Part shown: positions 1 through 10,700 of the stretch, piece after piece
Layout: each line of letters opens with the position of its first letter
Numbering within the stretch: the stretch's first letter is position 1
From: Geodermatophilus pulveris
Lineage (GTDB): Bacteria; Actinomycetota; Actinomycetes; Mycobacteriales; Geodermatophilaceae
DNA length: 64,000 nt
Assembly: GCF_900188375.1 (NCBI RefSeq)
Contig: NZ_FZOO01000013.1
Span: forward strand, 1 to 64,000
Direction: 5' to 3'
Made by a program: the position numbers and the translations under genes
Notes under the pieces: model-generated
Database searches by the model: none
Seen by the model: the letters and a program-made list of their open reading frames with translations, nothing else
What the model was told of the DNA's origin: nothing

Positions 1-125
1 ACGTCCCACACGGTGGCGCCCGCCCCGCGGGCCAGCGCCACCGGCGGGGTGCGGTAGTTGCCCATCATCACCGCCGACCAGCGGGCCGACAGCTCGGCGG
101 TCCGCTGCCCGGAGGTCCCGGTCAC
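1..125 (-). CDS. argD: Acetylornithine aminotransferase, N-terminal fragment
   Basis: Only the first 41 codons are inside the window; the gene continues beyond base 1. The translation contains [19 protein letters not shown] followed by GATVWD, which is the usual N-terminal stretch of ArgD-type class III PLP aminotransferases that make N-acetylornithine from N-acetylglutamate semialdehyde. The GTG start overlaps the argB stop as GTGA, so the two are translationally coupled in the arginine operon. The PLP lysine and the rest of the enzyme cannot be checked here. The order argB-argD agrees with the standard actinobacterial arg operon. Confidence 0.85.
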   Translation of the reverse strand, partial: MTGTSGQRTAELSARWSAVMMGNYRTPPVALARGAGATVWD

Positions 126-1239
126 AGCGTGGGCTCCTCGTTGCCGACCGGCGCGGGGGCCGCCGCGTCGACCGCGGGCAGGACCATCGTGCCGGTGCCC
201 TCGGTGGTGAAGGTCTCCAGCAGCAGCGCGTGCGGCAGCCGCCCGTCGATCACGGTGGCCCGGGGGACGCCGCCGTCGACGGCCCGCAGGCAGGCGGCCA
301 TCTTCGGGATCATCCCGGAGTGCAGCGTCGGGAGGATCTCGGCGAGCTCGCGGGAGTCGATCTTCTGGACGAGGGACTCGCGGTCGGGCCAGTCGGCGTA
401 GAGGCCCTCGACGTCGGTGAGGACGACGAGCTTGGCCGCGTTCAGCGCCACCGCCAGGGCCGCCGCCGCGGTGTCGGCGTTGAGGTTGTGCACCTCACCG
501 TTCGGGTCGGGCGCGACCGTGGAGACCACGGGGATCCGGCCGGCCTGGATGAGCGCCTCGACCGTCGTCGGGTCCACGTCGGCGACGTCGCCGACCAGGC
601 CGACGTCGACCTCCTCGCCGTCCACCACCGCGGTGGTGCGCTGCGCGGTGAACAGGCCGCCGTCCTCGCCGGAGAGCCCGACGGCGAAGTGGCCGTGCTG
701 GTTGATCAGGTTGACCACCTCGGGGCCGACCTGGCCGGTGAGCACCATCCGGACCACCTCGATGCTCTCCTCGGTGGTCACCCGCAGCCCGCCGCGGAAC
801 TCGCTCTCGATGCCGAGCCGGCGCAGCATCCGGGTGACCTGCGGGCCGCCGCCGTGCACGACGACCGGGAGGATGCCGCAGGTCCGCAGGAACACCATGT
901 CCTCGGCGAACGCCCGCCGGCACTCCTCGTCGACCATCGCGTGGCCGCCGTACTTCACCACGATGACCCGGCCGTGGAACTCCTTGAGCCAGGGCAGCGC
1001 CCCGGTGAGCACCTCGGCCCGGAAGCGGTCGCCCTCGGGGTCGTGCCGGCGCATGACCCGGCTGCTGCCGATCCGCCGCCGGGCCGGCCGGGGCGGTGCG
1101 GCGGGCAGCACGTCGACCGCCGCCTCGGCGGCCGACCCGGCGGGCAGGCGGTCGTCGATGAGGACCTCGGTCGGCGTGGGGTCCTGCGTGCCGGCCAGCA
1201 CCGGGTGCTGCGTCGTGGGCGCGGGAACGGAGTCGATGC

Positions 1240-1243
<4 letters not shown>
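122..1243 (-). CDS. argB: Acetylglutamate kinase
   Basis: ATP-dependent kinase that phosphorylates N-acetylglutamate in the second step of arginine synthesis; cytosolic. Family motifs are clear: KYGGHAM (residues 97-103, phosphate-binding lysine), GGGPQ (131-135), [21 protein letters not shown] and a C-terminal TEGTGTMV. The 373-aa length exceeds the usual ~300 because of a Pro/Ala-rich 75-residue N-terminal extension before DRFRAEVL. The ATG at 1243 overlaps the stop of the upstream 75-codon frame as ATGA, which favours the long form, but an internal ATG (Met64, MRRHDPEG) would give a normal-length enzyme. Function is secure, the start is not. Confidence 0.95.
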
Positions 1244-2783
<1,540 letters not shown>

Positions 2784-4217
2784 TCAGCGAAGCGCGCCGA
2801 CCTCGCGGAGCACCCCGAGGACCTCGGGCAGGTCCGCGAACGCCGCCTCGACGTCCCCCGGGACGACGACGGAGTGGGCGTTCGTCGCCAGGTAGTCGGC
2901 CAGGGCGGCGTCGAACGCCTCCTCGCCGACCCGCTCGCGGGCCTCGACCAGCGCGGCGCCGCCGAGGGTGTAGACCGTGTCGTAGTAGGTGCTGCTGGGA
3001 CGGCGGAACTCCTCCGCCCAGTAGGTCATCGACTCACCGACCGGAGGCGCGTCGCGCGCCGCCAGCTCCGCGTACGTCGGCCCCTCGCCGTCGGCCACCG
3101 CCTGGGCGAACGTCGCGAACGACTCGTCCAGCCACGGGTGCTCCCCCTGGTCGTTGCCCACCCAGCCGTAGAACCACATGTGCGCCAGCTCGTGCGTGAC
3201 CAGCCCCCGCCGCCGCTCGGGGTCCACGTCGCCGAACTGGATCGCCCCGGGGAACTCGATGCCGCTGCTCTGGCTGGACAGCACCACGACCCACAGGTCG
3301 TCGTAGGGCAGGGGGCCGAGCAGGTCCACCAGGCCCCCGGTGGACTCCTCGATCTGGTCCAGCCAGTCCTCCGGACCGGCCGCCCCCACCTCGCGGTCCA
3401 CCCCGACGCGCACCCGCGTGCCCCCGACCGTCCGCTCGGCCACTTCGAGGTCGCCGACGGCGACGGCGACGTCGCGCACCGCCGGGGCGGTGAAGCGGTG
3501 GACGGTCGTCCCGTCCGGCCCGGGCTCCGTGCCGTCCACGGCGCCGGTGCCCAGGACCTCGTACCCCGAGGGGGCGACGACCTCCAGGGACTCCAGCAGG
3601 AAGTCCTCGCTGACGGCGGTCTCGCCGATGACCGGGACGGCGGGCCCCCGCTCCCACCCCCGCTCGCGCTCCCACGCCAGCAGCGGGAACGCCGTGGCGA
3701 ACCAGGCGACCTCCGCGGCGGAGGACGTCCCGACCCGCTCGTTGACCTGCTCGCCCAGCACCAGGTCGAACGTCACCTCGGCGGTGACGGTGTCCCCGGC
3801 CGACAGGCACTCGGCCAGCGGCACCTCGACGAGGGTGCCCGGCGCGCCCTCGGGGGCGCCGGCGGGGACGTCGACGAAGGCCGCGTCGCGGCCGTCCACC
3901 CGGACGCCGGAGACGGTCAGCGAGCTGCCCGCCCTGGCGGTGGCCGGCTTGTTCGGCCAGGACCGGAAGACCAGCTCGCAGGTGTCCAGGTCCGGGGTGA
4001 ACTCGACGACCTCGCGCCCGGACGCCGAGGCGAGGTCGGGGGCCATCTCGAAGCGGAGGTCCACCACCGGCCGGTCGCGCCACGGCTGGGCGACGTCGCT
4101 GTCGGCGTCGGACCCCTCGGGCGCCGGTCCGTCGTCCGGGACGGCGGAGGTGCACCCGGCGGCCACCAGGACCGAGGACGCGAGGGCGACCGTGACCCAC
4201 CGTCGACCTCTGCGCAT
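2784..4217 (-). CDS. M1-family zinc metallopeptidase, lipoprotein
   Basis: Predicted exported peptidase of 477 aa. The N-terminus MRRGRRWVTVALASSVLVAAGC is a lipoprotein signal with Cys22 as the lipidated residue, so the enzyme should sit on the outer face of the membrane. The gluzincin signature HELAH (342-346) is followed after 18 residues by Glu365 in WLDESF, the third zinc ligand. SGIEFPGAI (318-326) occupies the place of the GxMEN exopeptidase motif but lacks its usual residues, so aminopeptidase specificity is uncertain. An N-terminal beta-rich domain spans roughly 50-265. The chosen ATG puts the signal peptide at the N-terminus; a longer frame to 4349 adds Arg-rich residues. It is monocistronic with a hairpin downstream. 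Confidence 0.8.
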   Translation of the reverse strand: MRRGRRWVTVALASSVLVAAGCTSAVPDDGPAPEGSDADSDVAQPWRDRPVVDLRFEMAPDLASASGREVVEFTPDLDTCELVFRSWPNKPATARAGSSLTVSGVRVDGRDAAFVDVPAGAPEGAPGTLVEVPLAECLSAGDTVTAEVTFDLVLGEQVNERVGTSSAAEVAWFATAFPLLAWERERGWERGPAVPVIGETAVSEDFLLESLEVVAPSGYEVLGTGAVDGTEPGPDGTTVHRFTAPAVRDVAVAVGDLEVAERTVGGTRVRVGVDREVGAAGPEDWLDQIEESTGGLVDLLGPLPYDDLWVVVLSSQSSGIEFPGAIQFGDVDPERRRGLVTHELAHMWFYGWVGNDQGEHPWLDESFATFAQAVADGEGPTYAELAARDAPPVGESMTYWAEEFRRPSSTYYDTVYTLGGAALVEARERVGEEAFDAALADYLATNAHSVVVPGDVEAAFADLPEVLGVLREVGALR

Positions 4218-4483
4218 CCCCGTCCCCGTGAGCCGATCGACCGGGCACCTGCCGGTCGCACCACCCATGGTGACGCCCCGGGCGACCAGGACGTTCCCCG
4301 CGGCCCGGCCCGGGCGACCGTCCGTCATCGGCAGCCCGTCCGAGGTCACCGGGACGGGTGGGACCGGTGGGACAACTGTTACTGACCGTTATCTGGCGGA
4401 TGCGGAGAGCGTGTGTGAATCTCGGTGCGTCACAACGCAATCACCGTCCGTTGCCTCATCGACGGACCTCCGGAGGCCTCCTC

Positions 4484-5755
4484 GTGCGCAGTCCCCGCTC
4501 CACCGCCGGCCGCCGGGCCGCCGTGCTCACCGCGGCCGCCCTCGTCACCCTGGCCACCGCGGCGTGCGGCCCCGCCGACGTCCGGCTCGGCGCAGCCGGT
4601 GCCGCCGGCGGCACCGAGACGGACACCCACGCTCCGACCGGTCAGTCGCAGTCCCTCGGGGACGCGGCCGCCGTGCCGAGCACGCCGGTCCCCGACCCGG
4701 CGCCGGTCCCCCCGCCGGCCCCGCCCCAGGTGCCGGCACCGACCCAGCCGCAGGCCCAGGCACCGGCCCAGGCACCGGCCGAGGCGCCGGCCCAGGGCCC
4801 CGTCGTCGGGTCCGCCGGCTCAGCGGCCCAGGACGCCGGCCGGCCCGTCGAGCCGACGGTCCCGGCCGAGCTGGCCCCCACGGCGTCGGGGGACCCGGCG
4901 ACCGACCGGGGACGCAGGGGCCGGGACGCCTCCCGCCAGAGGACGGGTGCCCCGGCGGCGGGCGCGCCCGCCGCCGGGCCGGCGGCCTCCGCCTCCGGCC
5001 CCGTGGCCGCCGCGGCCCCTGCCGCCCCCGCGGCCGGCGGCGCCTCCGGCGGGTCGGGCGGCGCGTACACCGACCAGGGCGGCCAGTCGTTCACCGCCGC
5101 CAACGGGCACAGCGGCAGGTACCTGCGCTACGCCGCCGGGGTCGACCCGGCCCGGCCGGTGGGTCTGGTGGTCTACGTCGACGGCACCGGCGAGTACGGC
5201 ATCGACAACCCCGGGTCCTCCTACGCGCTGGGCGGCCCGTCGGGGCTGGTGGCCACCAGCCGGGCGCGCAACATGATCACGCTCGCGGTGGAGAGCCCCG
5301 ACCAGTCCTGCGAGTGCTGGCACACCGGGGACACCAGCGGCTACGCCGACTTCCTGGCCGAGCTCATCGAGGCCCAGCTCGCCGGGTACCCGGTCAGCGA
5401 GGTCTGGCTGAGCGGCTTCTCGTCCGGGGCGCAGGAGATCACCCGGTTCCTCGTGCCGCGGCACCCCGAGCTGATGCGGCTGGGCGGCGGCTGGGTGGTG
5501 TTCGGGGGTGGCGGCCCGCCGGCCGACGGGGGGTCGGCCGTGACCGCCGCCCGCATGGCCGGGGTCCGCGGCCACTGGTTCACCGGCACGGCCGACACCG
5601 CGGTCCCGCTGACCGCCTCCTGGGGAGCGCAGGCCGGTGAGCGGTGGTATGCCGCCCGCGGCGTGGCCACCTCGCGCGACTTCCCGCAGGGCGTGGGGCA
5701 CGCCCTCGACGGCCGGCTGGGGCGCACCGTGGGGCAGCTGATCGACGCCTCCTGA
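4484..5755 (+). CDS. Exported alpha/beta-hydrolase, esterase-like
   Basis: A 423-aa secreted or lipid-anchored protein. The GTG start follows a GGAGG and gives a hydrophobic signal segment ending TLATAAC, a weak lipobox at Cys28. Residues 60-190 are a Pro/Ala/Gln-rich low-complexity linker. The C-terminal half carries a serine-hydrolase elbow GFSSG (311-315), an acid candidate in FTGTADTAVP and a late histidine in GVGHALDG, which fits PHB-depolymerase or feruloyl-esterase-like folds. The substrate cannot be read from the sequence. The gene diverges from the M1 peptidase and converges on the BPL-N-like gene, separated from it by a perfect palindromic terminator. Confidence 0.7.
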   Translation: MRSPRSTAGRRAAVLTAAALVTLATAACGPADVRLGAAGAAGGTETDTHAPTGQSQSLGDAAAVPSTPVPDPAPVPPPAPPQVPAPTQPQAQAPAQAPAEAPAQGPVVGSAGSAAQDAGRPVEPTVPAELAPTASGDPATDRGRRGRDASRQRTGAPAAGAPAAGPAASASGPVAAAAPAAPAAGGASGGSGGAYTDQGGQSFTAANGHSGRYLRYAAGVDPARPVGLVVYVDGTGEYGIDNPGSSYALGGPSGLVATSRARNMITLAVESPDQSCECWHTGDTSGYADFLAELIEAQLAGYPVSEVWLSGFSSGAQEITRFLVPRHPELMRLGGGWVVFGGGGPPADGGSAVTAARMAGVRGHWFTGTADTAVPLTASWGAQAGERWYAARGVATSRDFPQGVGHALDGRLGRTVGQLIDAS

Positions 5756-5759
5756 GCGG

Positions 5760-5783
5760 GGCCCTCCCCGCGCGGGGAGGGCC
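5760..5783. terminator. Bidirectional terminator, 24-bp perfect palindrome
   Basis: The sequence is self-complementary over its full 24 bp (arms GGCCCTCCCCGC / GCGGGGAGGGCC) and lies between the convergent esterase-like gene (ends 5755) and the BPL-N-like gene (ends 5789). Confidence 0.75.
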
Positions 5784-5788
5784 TCCCG

Positions 5789-6472
5789 TCAGGACGTGCG
5801 GGTGACCTGCAGGACCCGGTCGACGAGGTCCTGGGTGAGGTCGGCGCGGACGTCGGGCGGCACCGGGAGTCCGCTGTCGGTGTACCAGTCCGGCGAGGCC
5901 TCGGGGTGCGGCCCGACGACGCCGACCGCGCCGCGGCCGAACGGCGCGACGACCGCCGCAGGCAGGCCGTTGTCGTAGGTGGCCAGCACCTCCGCCGGGC
6001 CCCGGGTGGGGTCCAGGTCGAACCACGGGCCGTCCTGGAAGAACACCCGGCGGCGACGCCCGGCCCAGGTCAGCGTCACCAGGGCGTCCCCGTCGTGGTC
6101 CGGCTGCGCCTCCGGCGAGGAGATGTACCGGTCGGCGTCCCCGGGGAGCAGGCCGAAGCCGGGGGTCTCCCCGGCCAGGTAGCCGCCGAGGCAGAAGCCC
6201 AGGTAGCCCCCGCCCGAGGCGACGAACTCCCGCACGGTGTCGGCCGACCGGGCCAGCTTCCGGTACGCCCGCTTCAGCGCACCCCCGCCGGGCTGGGCGT
6301 ACAGGCGCGCTCCGGCGAGCACGGCCGGCTCCAGCCGGAGGTCCTCCCGCGGCCCGACGAACCGGACGTCCAGGGCCCAGCGGCTGCGCCGCAGCGCGGC
6401 CGCCACCGCCTCGGGGCACCCGGGGGTCGACGCCGGTCCGCGGTAGACCAGCGCCAGGTCAGTCCCGGGCAC
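5789..6472 (-). CDS. BPL-N-like (class I glutamine amidotransferase fold) protein
   Basis: A 227-aa protein resembling the stand-alone biotin-protein-ligase N-terminal domain, a flavodoxin-like amidotransferase fold. The nucleophile-elbow region reads SGGGYLGFCLGGYLAG, with a central Cys, and there is a late GVVGPHPE with a His-Pro-Glu like the HPE of class I amidotransferases. It begins LALVYRGPASTPGCP, typical of BPL-N. The GTG start has GGAGG 8 nt upstream and overlaps the end of the preceding acyltransferase gene by 14 bp, so it is the last gene of the Pls-like operon. No biotin-ligase catalytic domain is present. The true reaction is unknown; an amide-modifying or peptidase-like step on the operon product is one idea. 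Confidence 0.65.
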   Translation of the reverse strand: MPGTDLALVYRGPASTPGCPEAVAAALRRSRWALDVRFVGPREDLRLEPAVLAGARLYAQPGGGALKRAYRKLARSADTVREFVASGGGYLGFCLGGYLAGETPGFGLLPGDADRYISSPEAQPDHDGDALVTLTWAGRRRRVFFQDGPWFDLDPTRGPAEVLATYDNGLPAAVVAPFGRGAVGVVGPHPEASPDWYTDSGLPVPPDVRADLTQDLVDRVLQVTRTS

Positions 6473-7766
6473 CGGCCCCCTCCGCGCGGGCGAGTCCCGG
6501 CTGCACCGCGCGGCGCACGGCGCCGGTCGTCCGGGCGACGACCTCCTCCAGCGGGCCACGGAGGTGGAACCGGCTCCACACCAGCGCGAAGGAGACGACG
6601 ATCACGACGTGGACGAGCAGCCCCCGGACGCCCCCGGGCAGCACGGTCAGCACGACCAGGTGCAGGGAGTACAGCGTCAGCGTCATGCTCCCTGCGGCGG
6701 CCAGCGGCCGCAGGAGGGCGGTGGTCGTGCGGCCGACGAGGATGCAGACCCCGAGGAGCGCCAGGCTCAGCCCGATGGTGAACGCGAGGTCCAGCGGCGT
6801 GGTCGAGTGCGGCGCCGTGCTCGCCAGCCACCACGGGGTGTCGGTGGGCGTCGTGCCGCTCCACCCGGTCGCCAGCACCTCGGCCAGCTGGCCCGAGGAC
6901 ATCCCCGCCGCCCTCGAGGCCTGCTCGATGTCGGCGCGGCCCCCGAGGACGTCGAGCAGCAGCCAGGACACCGCCTGCGCGGCCACGGCCAACCCCACCC
7001 CGGTGAGGGTGATCAGCGCGACGGTGCGCCGGGACTGCAGCAGTGCCCGCCCGACGGCGAGACCGGCACAGAGGTAGGCCATCCACGGCAGCGCCGGGTA
7101 CACGCCGGTGAGCGCGAGCTCGCGCAGCGTCTGACCCGGGTCGCCGACCAGGGCGCCGAACGTGAGGTTCGGCACCGTGTCCGGCACCGGCGTGCCCGAC
7201 CGCAGCCAGTGGCTGAGGACCGGCACGACCACGGCGATCGCCGCCGCCAGCGCGATGAGGGCGCGGCTGGACAGGCCGATCAGCGGGATGGCGAGCACGA
7301 ACAGCAGCGCGTAGTACGGGAGGATCACCGAGGCGAGGTCGGGGACCACCAGCGAGCCGAGCAGCAGGCCGACCACACCGATGAGCAGCGCCCGGACGAG
7401 GAGCGCCGCCGCGTGGCCCGGCCAGGTGCGCGCAGTTGGCCGCTGACGGCGGCCGGTGGCGAACGCGACCCCCACGCCGGCCAGCAGCGCGAACAGCGCC
7501 GCCGACTTCCCCGCGGCCAGGGTCCAGGCCAGGGAGGGCTCGCCCTCCGCGTCGACGGAGTCGACCGTGTGGACGGCCATCATGCCGACCAGCGCGATGC
7601 CCCGGGCGGCGTCGATGCCGATGAGACGGGCGCCTCCCCGCCGCTGCGGGGCGGTGCTGGCCGGGGTGCCGGACACGTCGCCGGCCGGGGCCGGCTCGCA
7701 GGCGTGGTGTAGCGACGCGGGCCCGGCCGGGGTGCCCCCCGGCGCCGTGGGCAGGCCGGCGGTCAT
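6459..7766 (-). CDS. HGSNAT-like (DUF1624/DUF418) membrane acyltransferase, copy 1
   Basis: A 435-aa polytopic membrane protein. After a ~50-residue Pro/Ala-rich cytosolic N-terminus comes RLIGIDAARGIALVGMMAVH, the hallmark first helix of heparan-alpha-glucosaminide N-acetyltransferase-like and DUF418 proteins, followed by about ten further helices, an APHSTTPLD loop and a C-terminal SMTLTLYSLHL segment. Such proteins transfer acyl groups across the membrane. The ATG overlaps the stop of the Pls-like gene (ATGA), so acylation of that enzyme's product is a reasonable inference. A close paralogue lies at 15128-16453, sharing the N-terminal DVSGTPASTAP-type stretch and most helices. Confidence 0.8.
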   Translation of the reverse strand: MTAGLPTAPGGTPAGPASLHHACEPAPAGDVSGTPASTAPQRRGGARLIGIDAARGIALVGMMAVHTVDSVDAEGEPSLAWTLAAGKSAALFALLAGVGVAFATGRRQRPTARTWPGHAAALLVRALLIGVVGLLLGSLVVPDLASVILPYYALLFVLAIPLIGLSSRALIALAAAIAVVVPVLSHWLRSGTPVPDTVPNLTFGALVGDPGQTLRELALTGVYPALPWMAYLCAGLAVGRALLQSRRTVALITLTGVGLAVAAQAVSWLLLDVLGGRADIEQASRAAGMSSGQLAEVLATGWSGTTPTDTPWWLASTAPHSTTPLDLAFTIGLSLALLGVCILVGRTTTALLRPLAAAGSMTLTLYSLHLVVLTVLPGGVRGLLVHVVIVVSFALVWSRFHLRGPLEEVVARTTGAVRRAVQPGLARAEGAGARD

Positions 7767-10700
7767 CGCCGGCCCGCCGCGGTCGCACCCGAGGAGACCC
7801 CGCGCCGGGTGCGGGCCGGCGGCGCCGTCGGCGCCCGCCCCACCTTCTGGGCCGGGATGCCGCACCAGGTGGTCTCCCGGGGCAGCACCTCCCCCTTCAT
7901 CGCCAGCGACAGCGCGGCCAGCGTGGCGTCGTCCTCCACGACCGAGCCGTAGAGGACGACGGCCTTGTCGCCGATGGTGGCGCGGTCGCGCAGCACGACG
8001 TGGTCCATCTTCATGACGCGGTCCTCGAACAGGTGGGTCTGCAGCGACGCGTTGGCACCCACCGAGACGTCGTCGCCGATGGTGACGAGGTCGAACTCGG
8101 TCAGGTACGTGGTGTCGACCAGCGTCCGCCGGCCGACCCGGGCGCCGAACAGCCGCAGCGCCGGGCCGAGCAGCGGCGTCCCGGTGAGGAACGTGAGCAG
8201 GGCCGGGACCGCCGCCGCCTCGTAGACGCCGGTGACGAACTCCGTCCGGCGCACGAACCCGCTCCACAGCGGCCGCACGCGCGGCCGGTACCGGCCGACG
8301 ACGGCCCACTTCAGCGCGGCCACGGCCAGCACCACCAGCACGCTGGAGGTCAGCGCGACCAGCGGGGACAGCAGCACGGTGGCCACGGTGTCCCACGACA
8401 GCGCGAGGGAGGACAGCGCGTAGAGGGTCGCGAAGGTCGCCACCGCCAGCAGGGAGCTGGGCAGCACGATCCGCAGCGCCTCGATCGCGTACCGGTTGCG
8501 GACCTGCCGCCGGGACGGCGAGAACAGCTCCGCCTCGGTGAACTCCTCGAACACCTCGCGGCGGGGCAGGAAGAACGACGGGGAGCCCAGCCAGGAGGTG
8601 CCCGGCTCGGTGCCGGTGGTCGGCGGCACGCTGCGGACGCCGACGAGCGACCCGTCGCCGAGGTGGGTGCCCGACGGGACGAAGGCGGCGTTGCCGACGA
8701 ACGCCCGGGAGCCGATCTCGGTCCGCCGGAAGGCGACGTGCCCGTTGGCGTAGGTCGCGCTGCCCACGCTCGCCATGTCCGCGACGAAGGCGCCCTCGCC
8801 CAGGGTGAGCAGGTCCGGGTCGATGTTGGCGATGGTGGAGACCTCGGCGCCCCTGCCCACCTTCGTGCCCATCGCCCGCAGCCACATCGGCGTGTACAGC
8901 GTGGCGTACATCGTGTTGTTGAACAGCAGGCTCATCTCGAGCAGCTTGTCGCCCAGCCACTTCTCCAGGCCCAGCTGCGACCGCAGGTGGTGCACCCCCT
9001 CCGGGGTCGCCGGCAGCACCAGGCGGCGGGCGCCCAGGACCAGCGCGCAGGAGGCGGCCACGAAGACCGGGCCGGACACCGCGGTGGCCAGCAGAGCGGC
9101 CGCCGTCCCGTAGGTGAGCAGGACCCACCACACCACCGCCACGACCGGCAGCAGGATGAGGAACGGCAGCACCTCGAGCAGCAGGACGCCGCCGGCGAAG
9201 CCGGCCAGCAGGGAGCTGGACCACCGCCGCGGGGCGCTGGCGCAGCCGGCCATCAGCTCGACGACCGGGTCGACCGCCTCGGGCGCCGGCCGGGCCGGGG
9301 ACCCGGCCCACGACTCGCCCGCGGGGACGGTGCGCCCGGAGGTGAGCAGCGACGTGTCGCTGAGGATGGCGCCCTCGCCGACCTCGGAGCCGCACTCCAG
9401 CACGCTCTCGGAGCCGATGACCGCGCCGGCGCCGATGGTCACCGGGGCGATGGTCAGCACGCCCTCGGCGACGCGGTGGGCGTGCAGCTGGGTGCCGTAG
9501 CCGACCGTGGCACCGCGGCCCACCCGCAGCAGCGAGGGCAGCGAGACGTCCGCCGTCCCGATGTGGGCCTCCTCGTCGACCTGCGCCCCGGCCAGCCGGA
9601 GGTAGGTGACCGCCCAGGGGGACCCGCTGAGCACGGTGAGCGGCGAGATGGACACCAGCTTCTGCAGGGTCCACACGCGCAGGTGCATGCCGCCCCACAG
9701 CGGGTGCTCGCCGGTGCGCAGCCCGCGGGACAGCAGCCGCACGCCGACGACGGGGACGGCCCAGCGGCCGAGCAGGTAGACCGCCGGGAGGGCGACCGCC
9801 AGCTGCAGCACCAGCGCCAGGGAGGGCTGGCCGTCGTTGAGCCCGTACAGGACCCCGACGGGCAGCAGGAAGAGCATGACGATGGCGTACAGGACGGCCA
9901 CCTGCGCCGTCCCGAACGCGACCACCCGGTTGCGGGACGGCGGCTGCGGACGGGGCTCGCGCGGCTCCAGCGTGACCGGGTCCGCGGTGGCGCCGGCTCG
10001 GCTGCCCTCCTCGAGGAAGGCGGCCAGCTCCCGGACGGTGGGGTGCTTGTAGAAGTCCAGGATGGACAGCCCCGAGCCCAGCTCGCTCTCCCGCATCGCG
10101 GACACCACGTTCGCCGCGACCAGGGAGTGGCCGCCGAGCGCCTCGAAGAAGTTGGCCTCCACGGACACCGCGCCGGCGGGCAGCCGCAGGGTCTCCTCCC
10201 AGAGCCCGGCGATCCAAGCCTCCGCCGGGGTCGCCGGCGGCTCGAAGTCCCGGGCGCCGCGGATCAGCCGGGGGCGGGTGGGCGCGGGCAGCCGGCCGCG
10301 GTCGGCCTTGCCGCTGGGCAGCATCGGGATGGACGTGACCACGTCCAGGTAGGACGGGACCATGTACGGCGGCAACTGGGCCACCAGCTGCTCGTGCAGC
10401 TCGGCGACCAGCGCGTCGGCGGCGCCGGCGGCGAGGGTCTCCGGGCGCAGCTCACCGCCCGGGCCGTCGCCCCGGAGGATGACGTACCCGGCCAGGTCGC
10501 CGCCGGTGTCCGAGGAGGGCAGCAGGGTGACGACGGCGCCGGTCACCTGCGGGTGCTCGAGCAGCACGCTCTCGATCTCCTGCAGGTCCACGCGGTGGCC
10601 GCGGACCTTGACCTCGCTGTCCGCGCGGCCCAGGTACTCCAGCTCGCCGTCCGGGAGGAAGCGGCCCAGGTCCCCGGTGCGGTAGATGCGCTCGCCCGGG